A stretch of 64,000 nucleotides of DNA from Aerococcus urinaehominis (GCF_001543245.1 NZ_CP014163.1:1284387-1348386), one strand, 5' to 3'. Counted from the first letter of the stretch, positions 7,301 through 16,484 are shown. The notes: generated from the letters alone by a model not told the origin. Numbers and translations: made by a program.

Positions 7301-9310
7301 ATGAAACTTAAACCTTACTTAAAAGTAACCCTATTTTCTAGTGCCTTACTTTTTTCTAGCCTACTAGTTGACCAGGTAAAGGCTGAGGAGGCTCCTGGAC
7401 AAAGTCAAACTCAGCCAGCTAGTCAGAATGTATCCGCTACGGATAGCGATTCAGCTAAGAAGACTGAAAATGAGTCGACACCAACAACACCCGCCGACAC
7501 TAGCCAAGAAAATGTGAGCAGTGAAACAGGGCTAGCAGATAAAGGCTCTGAGAAAGATGATACTAAGCCTAATTCAGAATCTGATGCTGCTGGTGAAAAG
7601 AAAACAGATAGCCAACCTGAGCAATCTAAGCAAACTGACCAGCAGGTGGATGCTGGTGATAAGGAGAAAGAATCAGAAAAGCTTAACCCTAAAGAATCAG
7701 CTGAAGCTAAGGCCCTTTACCAACGTGTTGTAACTAAAGGGACGGCACCGAAAGGCGAGACAGCTCTAGCCAAAGAAAGTAGCGAAGGCATAACAGTTGA
7801 CCGTGTTCATGGTGCCAACCGCTTCTCTAACGCGGTAGCTATCAGCCAAGCTGGTTGGGAAAAATCTGATTATGTTTTGATTGCTAACGGCTATATGTAT
7901 GCCGATGCCTTAACAAGCGCACCTTTAGCTGCTGTTTATAATGCGCCACTACTTCTAACTAAGGATAAAACTATTGAAGATACGACCTTAGCTGAAATTG
8001 AGCGTCTACAAGCTAAACATATTATTTTACTTGGTGGAACTAAGTCTATCCATGAAGATATTTCTAAAGTTTTAGAATACCAGGGATATGCTGTGCGGCG
8101 GATTGGCGGTAAAAACCGTTACGAGCAAGCAGCCTTAGTAGCTGAAGAAGTTATGGCAGCGACTGGTAGCCGGGATGCCTTCCTTGCAAGTGGTGAACTC
8201 TTCTCTGATGCCTTATCTATCTCTAATATTGCCGCAGCCAAGAAATTACCGATTTACTTAACTCGGGGCAACCGTTTAGAGCAAGCGGTTATTGATGCCA
8301 TCCCTAAAGTAAACACTTGGACGCTTATTGGTGGTGAAAAGACCATCAGTAAGGCGGTCGAAAATCGTTTAACTAGCCTTGGTGGTCGTGTGGTTAAACG
8401 TTTTGAAGGTAAGAACCGTTATGAAGTTAACCGTAATATTACAGATTGGTATTATAACGATCGTTTGAGCCATTTCTATGTTGTTTCAGGTGAGCTCTAT
8501 TCAGATGGTCTGCCGGCAGCTATGTTAGCAGCTAAAAAAGGATCAGCCTTACTATTAGTTAAAAATAACCAGGGAACTTTAAAAGAACAAACAGATTTTT
8601 CTGTGGGTAAACGTAAGATTAAGAAGTATACAATTATTGGTGGTGCGACAACTGTTTCGCCAGAAACAGAGGTTACCTTAAATACACCTAAGGCCATTTT
8701 TTCACCTAAGAAAAAAGAAGTTAATACTATGAACCAGGCTGCTGAGTTATTAACTTATATTATGATTGCTGGTCATGGTGATGGCGACCCAGGTGCTACT
8801 GGTCGGATTGCTAAGGGTGAAAACCGTTATATGAAAGAAAATCTTTTCCCAGCCATGCGTAAATATTTGCCAGCTGGAGTGAATGTTGTCTGGGTAGAAA
8901 ATCAAAACGTTTATGCCCGTGATACCTTGTTGCCGCTTGTAAAAGAGCACGGTGGTGCTGATAAAACAGAAGTGATTGAATGGCATTATGACTGGGCAAA
9001 TAATCCTAGTCGAAGTGGTGGTCATGTCATTATTAGTGGTCGGTCAAATGCTGACCAATTGGACTTAGCTATCCGCGATGCAATTCAAAAGAATGTTGGT
9101 CTGGATCACTCTTATAACTTCAAAGGCCATAGTGGTATCTCAGGTCGTAATGATCTACGTAATCCTAACCGCGCTCAAAGTGGCGATGTTAACTATCGTT
9201 TAGTGGAGCTCGGTTTTGGTTCGAGTCCGGCAGATGCCAATCATATGGTAAATAATGTTAACCAATATGCTAAAGATTTAGTCAAAGCAATTTTTGGTAA
9301 AACTAAATAA
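7301..9310 (+). CDS. Secreted CWB2-anchored N-acetylmuramoyl-L-alanine amidase
   Basis: A 669-residue secreted protein. The signal peptide covers about residues 1-29 (cleavage near VKA-EE), followed by an S/T/E/K-rich linker to about 160. Three CWB2 repeats follow at about 167-260, 261-355 and 356-455. The C-terminal 180 residues are an amidase_3-type zinc domain: AGHGDGDPGATG (H492), E507, EWHYDW (H562) and RLVELGF (E636) fit the metal-binding and catalytic residues. It should release stem peptides from MurNAc. The repeats are closely related to those of both neighbours although the catalytic domain is unrelated. ATG 7301 follows AAAGGAGA. Confidence 0.88.
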   Translation: MKLKPYLKVTLFSSALLFSSLLVDQVKAEEAPGQSQTQPASQNVSATDSDSAKKTENESTPTTPADTSQENVSSETGLADKGSEKDDTKPNSESDAAGEKKTDSQPEQSKQTDQQVDAGDKEKESEKLNPKESAEAKALYQRVVTKGTAPKGETALAKESSEGITVDRVHGANRFSNAVAISQAGWEKSDYVLIANGYMYADALTSAPLAAVYNAPLLLTKDKTIEDTTLAEIERLQAKHIILLGGTKSIHEDISKVLEYQGYAVRRIGGKNRYEQAALVAEEVMAATGSRDAFLASGELFSDALSISNIAAAKKLPIYLTRGNRLEQAVIDAIPKVNTWTLIGGEKTISKAVENRLTSLGGRVVKRFEGKNRYEVNRNITDWYYNDRLSHFYVVSGELYSDGLPAAMLAAKKGSALLLVKNNQGTLKEQTDFSVGKRKIKKYTIIGGATTVSPETEVTLNTPKAIFSPKKKEVNTMNQAAELLTYIMIAGHGDGDPGATGRIAKGENRYMKENLFPAMRKYLPAGVNVVWVENQNVYARDTLLPLVKEHGGADKTEVIEWHYDWANNPSRSGGHVIISGRSNADQLDLAIRDAIQKNVGLDHSYNFKGHSGISGRNDLRNPNRAQSGDVNYRLVELGFGSSPADANHMVNNVNQYAKDLVKAIFGKTK

Positions 9311-9339
9311 TCTAATAGCAGGTAAAACTAATTTTTTTA

Positions 9340-9370
9340 AATCCTAACCCTAATCGGGTTAGGATTTTTT
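9340..9370 (+). terminator. Terminator after the amidase gene
   Basis: A perfect stem AATCCTAACCC/GGGTTAGGATT with a short loop, followed by TTTTT. Confidence 0.9.
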
Positions 9371-9468
9371 GCTTACTTTTAGAAAACTTTAGAAATACTT
9401 GATATAAAATTAGCTTCTTGTAACTCAGCTAACACATTGTTACAGAAGATGTAATAATAGTATGTTTT

Positions 9469-9485
9469 TGTTTACTTTTTGTAAA
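9469..9485 (+). promoter_or_regulatory. WalR-like direct repeat upstream of the NlpC/P60 gene
   Basis: TGTTTA-CTTTT-TGTAAA matches TGTWAH-N5-TGTWAH at 11 of 12 positions and ends 32 bases before a TATAGT -10 (9518-9523). A second, imperfect pair TGTTAC-N6-TGTAAT lies at 9438-9455. The 251-base gap 9311-9561 otherwise holds only the preceding terminator and this promoter. Confidence 0.45.
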
Positions 9486-9561
9486 TTGGGCGCAACCTCA
9501 GCAAATATTGCCTATGGTATAGTTTATAAGTAAATTTCAAGACAAGTTTTTTGGGGGAAAT

Positions 9562-11232
9562 ATGTTTATTAATCAATTATCAACAAGTACTAAAGTTCGT
9601 TATCTAGCCCTAGCTAGCTCATTTGTTTTATCAGCCTTTATGGGCCAAGTTGTCCAAGCTGATGAAGCGACTAGTTCTAGCTACCAATCAGTAGCTGATC
9701 AAGTCAATAACCCTGCTATTGAAATGGCGCAAGACCAAGCTGTGACGAATCAATTAGCAGCTGAGTCTAGTAATCAGACAAATATTGAACATCAAGCTAT
9801 CAACCAAAATCAAGAGCAAGTAGAAACAAATAGCCAGGTTGAGCTTGAACAGCCAGCTACAGATATTCAACCAGTAAATAATGTTGTGCCACAAGCCACG
9901 CAAAAACGTATACAAGGCACAAGTGAGGCCCCTCAAGTTGACCGCATCCAAGGTGCTAATCGCTTCGATAATGCGGTTGAAATGAGCCAGGCCGGCTGGG
10001 TAGAGTCGGAACGTGTTTTACTAGCCAATGGCTATCAATATGCAGATGCATTAACTGGCGCACCATTAGCTGACGTATATAATGCACCGCTGTTACTAAC
10101 AAAGGCTGACTCGATTTCAGATAATACAATCAATGAAATTAAACGCTTAAAGGCCCAAGAAGTTATTGTGCTAGGTGGTCAGGCTAGTATCTCTAAAGCA
10201 GTCACTGATAGCCTAGTAGCTAATGGTATTAATTTCCGTCGCATTGGTGGACGCAATCGCTACGAACAGGCTAGTCTAGTTGCCAAAGAAATTGCTAAGG
10301 TTAATGGCACAGCCAAGGAAGCCTTCTTAGTTTCTGGTACTGCTTTTGCTGATGCCCTATCAGTTTCTACGATTGCAGCGCAAAAACAAATGCCTATTTT
10401 ATTAACACGGCCTAATCAACTCGACCAACACACAGTAGAGGCAGCCACAGGTATCAATAAATTTGTTATTGTTGGTGGCCAAGCAACTATCTCGGATGCG
10501 GTCAGCAACCAATTAAAAGCTCTGGGTAAAACGGTAAAGCGTATTGATGGTAATAACCGGTACGCGGTTAATCGTAACGCCTTAACAAAATATGGCGTCT
10601 CGCCACAGCATAGCTATGTTACTTCAGGTGAAGGTTTCTCAGATGCTCTACCGGCTGCTGTTTTAGCGGCACGGACCGGCAGCAATCTACTCTTAGTGAA
10701 AAATGATAATCTTGGTAACTTAAAAGAACAGTTAAAATATATTGTTAATGAAAAAGGTGTTAAGAGCTATACGTTATTAGGTGGAGAGAAGAGCTTATCT
10801 AAGCAAACTCTGCAAGCTTTCCAGGCACCGCAAAAAACAATAGCTTATCAACCACCAGTAGTAACTAAGCGAGAGACTATAGTCAACGAGGCTCATAAGT
10901 ATATTGGTACCCCTTATGTATGGGGTGGCAGAACTCCTAGTGGTTTTGATTGCTCTGGGTTTACCCAATATGTTTACCGTCAAGTCACTGGTAAAGACAT
11001 TGGTAGCTGGACAGGTGCTCAGCAAAATGCAGGCCCGCGCATCAGTGTTGGAGCAGCCAAGCCAGGTGATCTTCTTTTCTGGGGTGGCTATGGATCAACT
11101 TATCACGTGGCAATTTCTCTAGGCAATGGTCGCTATATTCACTCACCACAACCTGGATATACGGTAACCACTGCTAGTATCAGTCCATATTTTAATCCTA
11201 GTTTTGCTCTCGATATGTCAAACTGGGTTTAG
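9562..11232 (+). CDS. Secreted CWB2-anchored NlpC/P60 endopeptidase
   Basis: A 556-residue secreted protein with a signal peptide (about 1-33, ending VVQA-DE), a Q/N/E-rich linker to about 120 and three CWB2 repeats at about 127-218, 219-313 and 314-415. A C-terminal NlpC/P60 domain starts near 437. C464 in FDCSGF, H515 in YHVAI and H527 in IHSPQ form the expected papain-like Cys-His-His set. Such domains cut D-iGlu-meso-Dap/Lys or nearby stem-peptide bonds. The repeats (DRIQGANRF, RIGGRNRYEQ, NNRYAVNRN) are paralogous to those of the two genes before it. A GGGGGAA site precedes ATG 9562. Confidence 0.9.
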   Translation: MFINQLSTSTKVRYLALASSFVLSAFMGQVVQADEATSSSYQSVADQVNNPAIEMAQDQAVTNQLAAESSNQTNIEHQAINQNQEQVETNSQVELEQPATDIQPVNNVVPQATQKRIQGTSEAPQVDRIQGANRFDNAVEMSQAGWVESERVLLANGYQYADALTGAPLADVYNAPLLLTKADSISDNTINEIKRLKAQEVIVLGGQASISKAVTDSLVANGINFRRIGGRNRYEQASLVAKEIAKVNGTAKEAFLVSGTAFADALSVSTIAAQKQMPILLTRPNQLDQHTVEAATGINKFVIVGGQATISDAVSNQLKALGKTVKRIDGNNRYAVNRNALTKYGVSPQHSYVTSGEGFSDALPAAVLAARTGSNLLLVKNDNLGNLKEQLKYIVNEKGVKSYTLLGGEKSLSKQTLQAFQAPQKTIAYQPPVVTKRETIVNEAHKYIGTPYVWGGRTPSGFDCSGFTQYVYRQVTGKDIGSWTGAQQNAGPRISVGAAKPGDLLFWGGYGSTYHVAISLGNGRYIHSPQPGYTVTTASISPYFNPSFALDMSNWV

Positions 11233-11249
11233 AAAACATTGCAATAAAA

Positions 11250-11289
11250 AACAAGCGGATAGCCCTCGTTTGAGAGCTATCCGCTTGTT
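11250..11289. terminator. Bidirectional terminator between convergent genes
   Basis: A perfect 14-bp stem AACAAGCGGATAGC/GCTATCCGCTTGTT with a 12-base loop, preceded by a run of A and followed by T-rich sequence. It serves the hydrolase gene from the left and the small membrane protein gene from the right. Confidence 0.9.
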
Positions 11290-11303
11290 TGTATATATTT
11301 ATT

Positions 11304-11594
11304 TTATTCCAGACCATTAGCAGCTTCTAGTGCATCAATTCTTGATTCTAAATCACTAATTCGCTGGTTAATATCCTGGTTTTGAATAGTTTGAGAGCTA
11401 GGTAGACTCTCTTGATTATTTCCAGGGAAGTAAATGGTGACTAACCAAATACTCAAGAAAATAATAATTAATGCCATCAGTACATAAATCCAATTCAGGC
11501 GGGGTGAACCTTTTTCCAGGGTCTCAATTGTTTCATCTACCTGGGCAGGTATTTCAATATTAACATTTTCAAAGTGATAACGTTTTTTACGCAT
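11304..11594 (-). CDS. Small single-pass membrane protein with C-terminal coiled coil
   Basis: A 96-residue protein of no family I recognise. A basic start (MRKKRY) leads to a 30-residue acidic stretch, a membrane helix at about 35-58 (WIYVLMALIIIFLSIWLV) and a C-terminal heptad region INQRISDLESRIDALEAAN likely to form a coiled coil. ATG at 11594 is preferred over an in-frame GTG at 11606 because GTGAGG there acts as its ribosome binding site. It lies directly downstream of the aminopeptidase gene, probably on the same minus-strand transcript. Topology would place the coiled coil outside if the positive-inside rule holds. Confidence 0.7.
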   Translation of the reverse strand: MRKKRYHFENVNIEIPAQVDETIETLEKGSPRLNWIYVLMALIIIFLSIWLVTIYFPGNNQESLPSSQTIQNQDINQRISDLESRIDALEAANGLE

Positions 11595-11615
11595 AAGACA
11601 CCTCACTTTACTTGA

Positions 11616-12857
11616 TTAGAAGGCCCATTCTCCTTGTCGGAAAATAGGGACTCGGTTACCATCTTGGTCAATGGCGTCAATATCCATATCAGGGCTACCA
11701 ATCATAAAATCAACGTGAACATGGCTGCGGTTGATACCACGGTCGATTAACTCTTGGTCAGTCATTTTCTCACCGCCCACAATATTGGTTGGATAGGCAG
11801 CACCAATTGCAATATGATTAGAGGCATTTTCATCAAAGAGGGTCGTGTAATAGGTCAAGTTACTTTGGGAAATTGGTGATGAATGAGGGACTAAGGCCAC
11901 TTCACCTAAACCGCGACCGCCTTGGTTATTGTTAACTAAGTCTTGGATAATATCTTGGCCGGTATCCGCAGTAATTTCAGTAATTTGTCCAGCCTTAAAG
12001 TGGGCCTTAATGCCGGTTATCATTGCACCCGCATAAGATAGCGGTTTGGTAGAAGTCACGTAACCTTCAATATTGCGCGTATCAGGAGCGGTGAAGACCT
12101 CCTCTGTTGGCATATTAGCAATAAAGGGCTGACCAGCGGGGTTGAAGCTTTCTGCACAGGTCCAAATATGTTGATCAGGTAGACCAATAGTAAGGTTAGT
12201 TCCTGGTGCTTGATAGTGGAGGGCTTTAAATTGTTGGTCATTCAGATACTTGGCTTTGGCTTCTAGGTTGCGGCAGTGGCTATCCCAGGCTGCAATAGGA
12301 TTCTCTTGATCGATTCGACAAGTTTTAAAGATAGCTTGCCACAGGGCAGCGACACAGGCCTCCTCATCGTCTGCCAATTCAGGAAAAACATGCTTAGCCC
12401 AAGCATAATCTGCTGCGGCAGCAACTGTCCATTTAACTTGATCTTTCATGGTTGCTTCTCGTCTAACCTTTAGGGCCTGACCGCGCTCACTTTGGACTTG
12501 AGAAATTTTATCACTAGAAATGCCGTTTAGATTGTCTGGGTCTCCTGACACAATTGACAAACGAGAAATTTTTTTGTTGAGAATGAGATCTTCTTCACGG
12601 GCAATGGTGTAATCAGGGACATGGGCCAGCTCAGGGCTATCCACATGTTCATAGTCTAGTCGTTGTAGATGGTCATCGGTCCAGGTAAAGTAAACCCGAC
12701 TTGCACCAGCCTGATAAGCATAATCAGCTAAAAGGCGGGCCAGAGGAGCCTGGTTAATGGCGATATAGACCATCACGTGGTCTCCCTTTTTAACATTGAT
12801 GCCTTTTTCAATTAAAAGGCGGGCATATTTAGCTAGGTTATGGTTAAAATCAGACAT
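11616..12857 (-). CDS. pepS: Aminopeptidase, M29 family (PepS/AmpS-like)
   Basis: A 413-residue cytoplasmic metallopeptidase, the usual length for the M29 (AmpS/AmpT/PepS) family. The N-terminal half (LAKYARLLIEKGINVKKGDHVMV) and the C-terminal metal region match. Candidate ligands lie in EVFTAPDTRNIEGYV, GRGLGEVALVPHSSPIS, HIAIGAAY and SHVHVDFMIGSPDMDIDA. It removes N-terminal residues from peptides. Its ATG abuts the flavodoxin stop codon (TAAATG), so the two are cotranscribed and probably translationally coupled. No signal peptide is present. Confidence 0.92.
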   Translation of the reverse strand: MSDFNHNLAKYARLLIEKGINVKKGDHVMVYIAINQAPLARLLADYAYQAGASRVYFTWTDDHLQRLDYEHVDSPELAHVPDYTIAREEDLILNKKISRLSIVSGDPDNLNGISSDKISQVQSERGQALKVRREATMKDQVKWTVAAAADYAWAKHVFPELADDEEACVAALWQAIFKTCRIDQENPIAAWDSHCRNLEAKAKYLNDQQFKALHYQAPGTNLTIGLPDQHIWTCAESFNPAGQPFIANMPTEEVFTAPDTRNIEGYVTSTKPLSYAGAMITGIKAHFKAGQITEITADTGQDIIQDLVNNNQGGRGLGEVALVPHSSPISQSNLTYYTTLFDENASNHIAIGAAYPTNIVGGEKMTDQELIDRGINRSHVHVDFMIGSPDMDIDAIDQDGNRVPIFRQGEWAF

Positions 12858-13319
12858 TTACTCGCCTCCCTGTAGTTCTAAAACTTTGGCTTGACATTGT
12901 TGTGCTAAGTTCTCCAAGGCTTCTATATCTTCTGCTTCTGGATTTAGGTCAACTAAAACAGATGGTCCTGCTTGAGTAGCCCCTTGCTCTAAAAAGCGTG
13001 CCTCAAAATCAAGCACTGACTGGCAGAATTTCTCGTAAAAATGGTCACCTGATCCCATAGTTGCAAAAATTTTTCCGCCCAGATCTAATTCGGCTAAATC
13101 TTCATACAGGTCAACAATTTCATCAGGTAAATCAGCATCAGTGCCATAAGTATAAGTAGCCACGGCACAAATATCATAATCGAGAAAGTCTTCACCGTAT
13201 ACCGAACTACATTCTTCCATTTCAGTTTCAATGCCTAAATTTTCTAGGGCTTCAGTAAAAACATCGGCAATTTCTTCAGTATTTCCGGTTAAACTTGCAA
13301 ATACGACTAAGGCTTTCAT
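12858..13319 (-). CDS. Flavodoxin
   Basis: A 153-residue FMN protein with the phosphate-binding loop FASLTGNTEEIADVF at residues 6-20, the YTYGTDADLPDE loop and the GSGDHFYEKFC segment seen in short-chain flavodoxins. It carries electrons between cytoplasmic redox enzymes; the partner is not apparent here. The frame is open to 13373, but the 18-residue upstream extension has no ribosome binding site, while AAGGGA sits just before ATG 13319. It is the first gene of a minus-strand operon with the aminopeptidase. Confidence 0.9.
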   Translation of the reverse strand: MKALVVFASLTGNTEEIADVFTEALENLGIETEMEECSSVYGEDFLDYDICAVATYTYGTDADLPDEIVDLYEDLAELDLGGKIFATMGSGDHFYEKFCQSVLDFEARFLEQGATQAGPSVLVDLNPEAEDIEALENLAQQCQAKVLELQGGE

Positions 13320-13357
13320 AGGGTCCCTTCTTTCTATCCTTTTGATGTCTAGTATAG

Positions 13358-13394
13358 CAAAAAAAATAGCCACTTACGATTAAAGTAAGTGGCT
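13358..13394 (-). terminator. Terminator of the GntR gene
   Basis: A perfect 10-bp stem AGCCACTTAC/GTAAGTGGCT with a 7-base loop. On the minus strand it is followed by eight T. It also lies just upstream of the flavodoxin start. Confidence 0.88.
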
Positions 13395-13401
13395 GGTGTG
13401 A

Positions 13402-14100
13402 TTATTTAAGACTGTAGGGCAACTTGAGATCGTATTCGGCTTGATCAACATCAGATAGCAGCTGATAGAGATAAGCGCTCAAAAGGTCGATGACCACTTT
13501 ACAATCGATAAAACGTCCTTGTAATAGAAGACGGTTAAAATCCTTGAAATAAAGGTAGAGAGGAGTAGTTAGCTCCTTGAAAGCTTGATTGTCCTGGTTT
13601 GCTAACACATGTTGGCAGATAGTCATCAGGCTATTTTGGCAAGATTTTTTCATGAAATCATTAGCAGCTAGAGATAGGGCAAGCTGGCTGACATGGTCTA
13701 CAGCTGTGATAAAATCGGACATGTTTTCTTGGACATAGGCTTGGTCTAATTTATCGAGCTCATGATTTAGTCGGTCAGTGATTTGCCAGGTCTTGCTGGC
13801 ATGTTTTTCCATATGGTCCAGTATGCGATAGGCTAATACTTGGAAAAATCGCAACTCTAAGCCGAGATGGCTGTCCTGTTTATCCACGCCCTTAACAAAA
13901 TAGCCTCGGTAGGGAATATCTTGGACAGTCCCTTCGTCAGCTAGGACGCGTAAGGCTGATCGGACTGGACTGCGGCTGACATCTAAGTGGTCGGAAAGGC
14001 TAGACTCGACAATATGATAGCCATCAGACCATTCTCCCCCAAGAACTTGACGTCTAATGTATAGGTAGGCAACCTGTTCTAGTTTTTGTACTTTTCCCAT
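13402..14100 (-). CDS. GntR-family transcriptional regulator
   Basis: A 232-residue regulator. The N-terminal 70 residues are a winged helix-turn-helix of the GntR type (LEQVAYLYIRRQVLGGEW, then SSLSDHLDVSRSPVRSALRVLADEGTVQDIPYRGYFV). The remaining 160 residues are helical and acidic, with the length of an FCD-type ligand domain, but the metal-binding histidines of classical FCD domains are not obvious. Its ligand and targets are unknown. It is separated from the flavodoxin operon by a strong terminator and diverges from map, whose promoter lies in the shared 180-base gap. Confidence 0.85.
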   Translation of the reverse strand: MGKVQKLEQVAYLYIRRQVLGGEWSDGYHIVESSLSDHLDVSRSPVRSALRVLADEGTVQDIPYRGYFVKGVDKQDSHLGLELRFFQVLAYRILDHMEKHASKTWQITDRLNHELDKLDQAYVQENMSDFITAVDHVSQLALSLAANDFMKKSCQNSLMTICQHVLANQDNQAFKELTTPLYLYFKDFNRLLLQGRFIDCKVVIDLLSAYLYQLLSDVDQAEYDLKLPYSLK

Positions 14101-14280
14101 AAAACCCCTCTTTCAGTTACTATACAATTATAGCAATTCTATAAGAAAAGCCTAACTATGTGTTAGAAAAAAAGGTTTTTATAAACAATTCTTAAACTAT
14201 CGGTCAAAAAAGTAAATTTGCTATTAATAGTATGGTTGAGATAAAATTAACAAAGAAGATTACACTAGAAAGGGATTATT

Positions 14281-15039
14281 ATGATTACGATTAAAACACA
14301 AAGAGAAATTGAAGGCATGGAAAAGGCTGGTCAGTTACTAGCTAGTATTCATGAAGAATTAAGAGATTTTATTAAACCTGGCATTACCACTTGGGATATC
14401 GACCAATTTGTTGAAAAAAGAACTAAAGAACTGGGAGCCATTCCTGAGCAAATTGGTTATGAAGGATACCAATTTGCAACCTGTACCTCAGTTAATGATG
14501 AAATTTGCCATGGTTTCCCCGAAAAAAATCGCGTGCTTAAGGATGGCGATTTGGTAGGGGTAGATACTGTAATTTCTTTAGATGGTTTTTTTGCTGATTC
14601 TTGCTGGTCATATGCCGTTGGAGAGGTTAGTGAAGAAGTTAAAGATTTGATGGCTGTAACTAAAGAGTGTTTATATTTAGGTATCGAACAAGCTAAGGTT
14701 GGCAACCGAATTGGTGATATTGGTCATGCCATCCAAAGCTATGCTGAGTCTAAAGGGTATTCAGTGGTGAGAGATTTTGTTGGACATGGTATCCAACCGA
14801 CGATGCATGAGGATCCGGCAGTCCCTCATTATGGTAAACCAGGACGGGGCCAGCGTCTACGAGAAGGTATGACGATTACGATTGAACCGATGATTAATAC
14901 GGGAGATTGGAAGATGCAAATGGACAATAATGGGTGGACGGCCAGAACGATTGATGGGGGCTTGTCTTGCCAATATGAACACACATTAGCAATAACTAAA
15001 GAGGGTCCCCGTATTTTTACTAAGCAAAAAGGCGAATAA
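14281..15039 (+). CDS. map: Methionine aminopeptidase, type I
   Basis: A 252-residue cytoplasmic enzyme removing the initiator methionine from new proteins. Metal ligands can be read: D95 and D106 in GVDTVISLDGFFADSCW, the histidine of VGHGIQPTMHEDP, the glutamate of TIEPM and that of QYEHT. Length and order are standard for type Ia enzymes without an N-terminal zinc domain. AGAAAGGGA precedes the ATG. It is a single gene followed closely by the LCP gene, which has its own promoter-like AT-rich gap. Confidence 0.97.
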   Translation: MITIKTQREIEGMEKAGQLLASIHEELRDFIKPGITTWDIDQFVEKRTKELGAIPEQIGYEGYQFATCTSVNDEICHGFPEKNRVLKDGDLVGVDTVISLDGFFADSCWSYAVGEVSEEVKDLMAVTKECLYLGIEQAKVGNRIGDIGHAIQSYAESKGYSVVRDFVGHGIQPTMHEDPAVPHYGKPGRGQRLREGMTITIEPMINTGDWKMQMDNNGWTARTIDGGLSCQYEHTLAITKEGPRIFTKQKGE

Positions 15040-15108
15040 ACTTTGCTGTTAAGGTTTAAAAAGGGTGATTATGGTATAATTTGCTAAAAATAAACTGAGG
15101 AGCAGGTC

Positions 15109-16437
15109 ATGAAGAAAAACGAGCAAGCGGACGCCTATCAAAACCAAAATGATAGGGTGAGCTACCGCAAGAGACAACCACGGAAAAAAAGGCGTTGGCC
15201 CTGGGTGGTCGCTCTGATACTAGTGGTGATTGTCGGTGGGATGGCTTTCCTGTTAGGCCGCCGCTTGGTAGGCTTCACCAATACAATTTATAATCGGGTG
15301 GATCGCGATGATATGCGTGGTTCCAAAGTAGCGCTAACTAAGGGTGAACCGGTAACTATTTTGCTAGCAGGTATTGATAACGGTGCCTTGTTTTACGAAG
15401 ATGTGAAGGATGGCCGTAGCGATGTGATGATGTTAATCACCATCAATCCGGAAAAAAATCAGACCCTTATTGCTAGTATTCCGCGTGATACCTTGGGGCC
15501 CATGGGTCGTACCGATGAGTTTGATAAGCTTAATCACGCCTATATGAATTATGGGATGACTGGCACCATTAATTCTTTGCAGCGGTGGGCAGATGTGCCA
15601 ATTGATCATTACGTAGAAGTAAATATGCGCGCCTTTATTGATGTCATTGATGGCATGGGGGGCTTGGAATTAACACCCACCCAGACCTTCACCCAGAATG
15701 GTGTTCATTTTACCAAGGGCCAAACGCAACGTTTTAATGGTGAACAAGTTATGCACTATGTTCGGATGCGTAAGCAAGATCCGGAGGGAGACCTGGGACG
15801 TCAAAAACGTCAACAACAAGTAGTTAGGGCGGTCATCAAGGAAATTGTATCTCTGGATACTTTGCGCCAATTAGATCGAATACTTGATACGCTTGGTCAA
15901 AATTTAAAAACTGACCTGACACGGTCAGATATGATTGCTCTCCATAATAATTATTTAGCAGCCCTGCAAAATAATGATAGCTATGTTGTTAGTGATACTC
16001 GAGATTTGAACCTTTATTTTGGTTATTATCTGTATGTTACTGAAGCACAACGCTTGGATCTATCTAATCATTTAAGAGCTTTATTAGGCCTGTCTGAAAG
16101 CCAATCAGCTATTGTCTACCCGGTTGAGTTTAATGTGCCTTTTGAATACTTTCCCGTTGAGGACTATGATTATGATGGCTACTATAGCGATACAGATATG
16201 TTGATTGCACCGGGGGTTTATAAGCAAAGCGAACTGAAGACTGAAATTCTTAACCAGTTTGGTAGCTTACCTCTTTACTTACCTGAAAGCAGTATCTTGG
16301 TACCTTTACCTAATCAAGATGTGCAAGGGTATGATGATAGCCAGGAAATTCCTAATAACCAAGCAGATATAGGTGTTGAGGAAGGTTGGTATCCTGAGGA
16401 AGTGCCTGTCTATGAATATGAGGGAGATTTTTACTAA
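15109..16437 (+). CDS. LytR-CpsA-Psr (LCP) family wall-polymer ligase, long form
   Basis: A 442-residue membrane-anchored protein. A very basic cytoplasmic head (residues 1-28) precedes one membrane helix (about 29-50) and an extracellular LCP domain from about 82. The domain has ILLAGIDNG, RSDVMMLITINP, ASIPRDT and the ADVPIDHYVEVNM segment with conserved Asp/Arg residues that bind polyprenyl-pyrophosphate. LCP enzymes transfer wall polymers from lipid carrier to peptidoglycan. Unusual is the last hundred residues, an acidic Tyr/Asp/Pro/Glu-rich tail absent from the following paralogue. AGGAGC precedes ATG 15109. Confidence 0.92.
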   Translation: MKKNEQADAYQNQNDRVSYRKRQPRKKRRWPWVVALILVVIVGGMAFLLGRRLVGFTNTIYNRVDRDDMRGSKVALTKGEPVTILLAGIDNGALFYEDVKDGRSDVMMLITINPEKNQTLIASIPRDTLGPMGRTDEFDKLNHAYMNYGMTGTINSLQRWADVPIDHYVEVNMRAFIDVIDGMGGLELTPTQTFTQNGVHFTKGQTQRFNGEQVMHYVRMRKQDPEGDLGRQKRQQQVVRAVIKEIVSLDTLRQLDRILDTLGQNLKTDLTRSDMIALHNNYLAALQNNDSYVVSDTRDLNLYFGYYLYVTEAQRLDLSNHLRALLGLSESQSAIVYPVEFNVPFEYFPVEDYDYDGYYSDTDMLIAPGVYKQSELKTEILNQFGSLPLYLPESSILVPLPNQDVQGYDDSQEIPNNQADIGVEEGWYPEEVPVYEYEGDFY

Positions 16438-16484
16438 GCGGGTTGATCGTTTTGTGGGAACAATATTTTTAATGAAGGAGTCTG

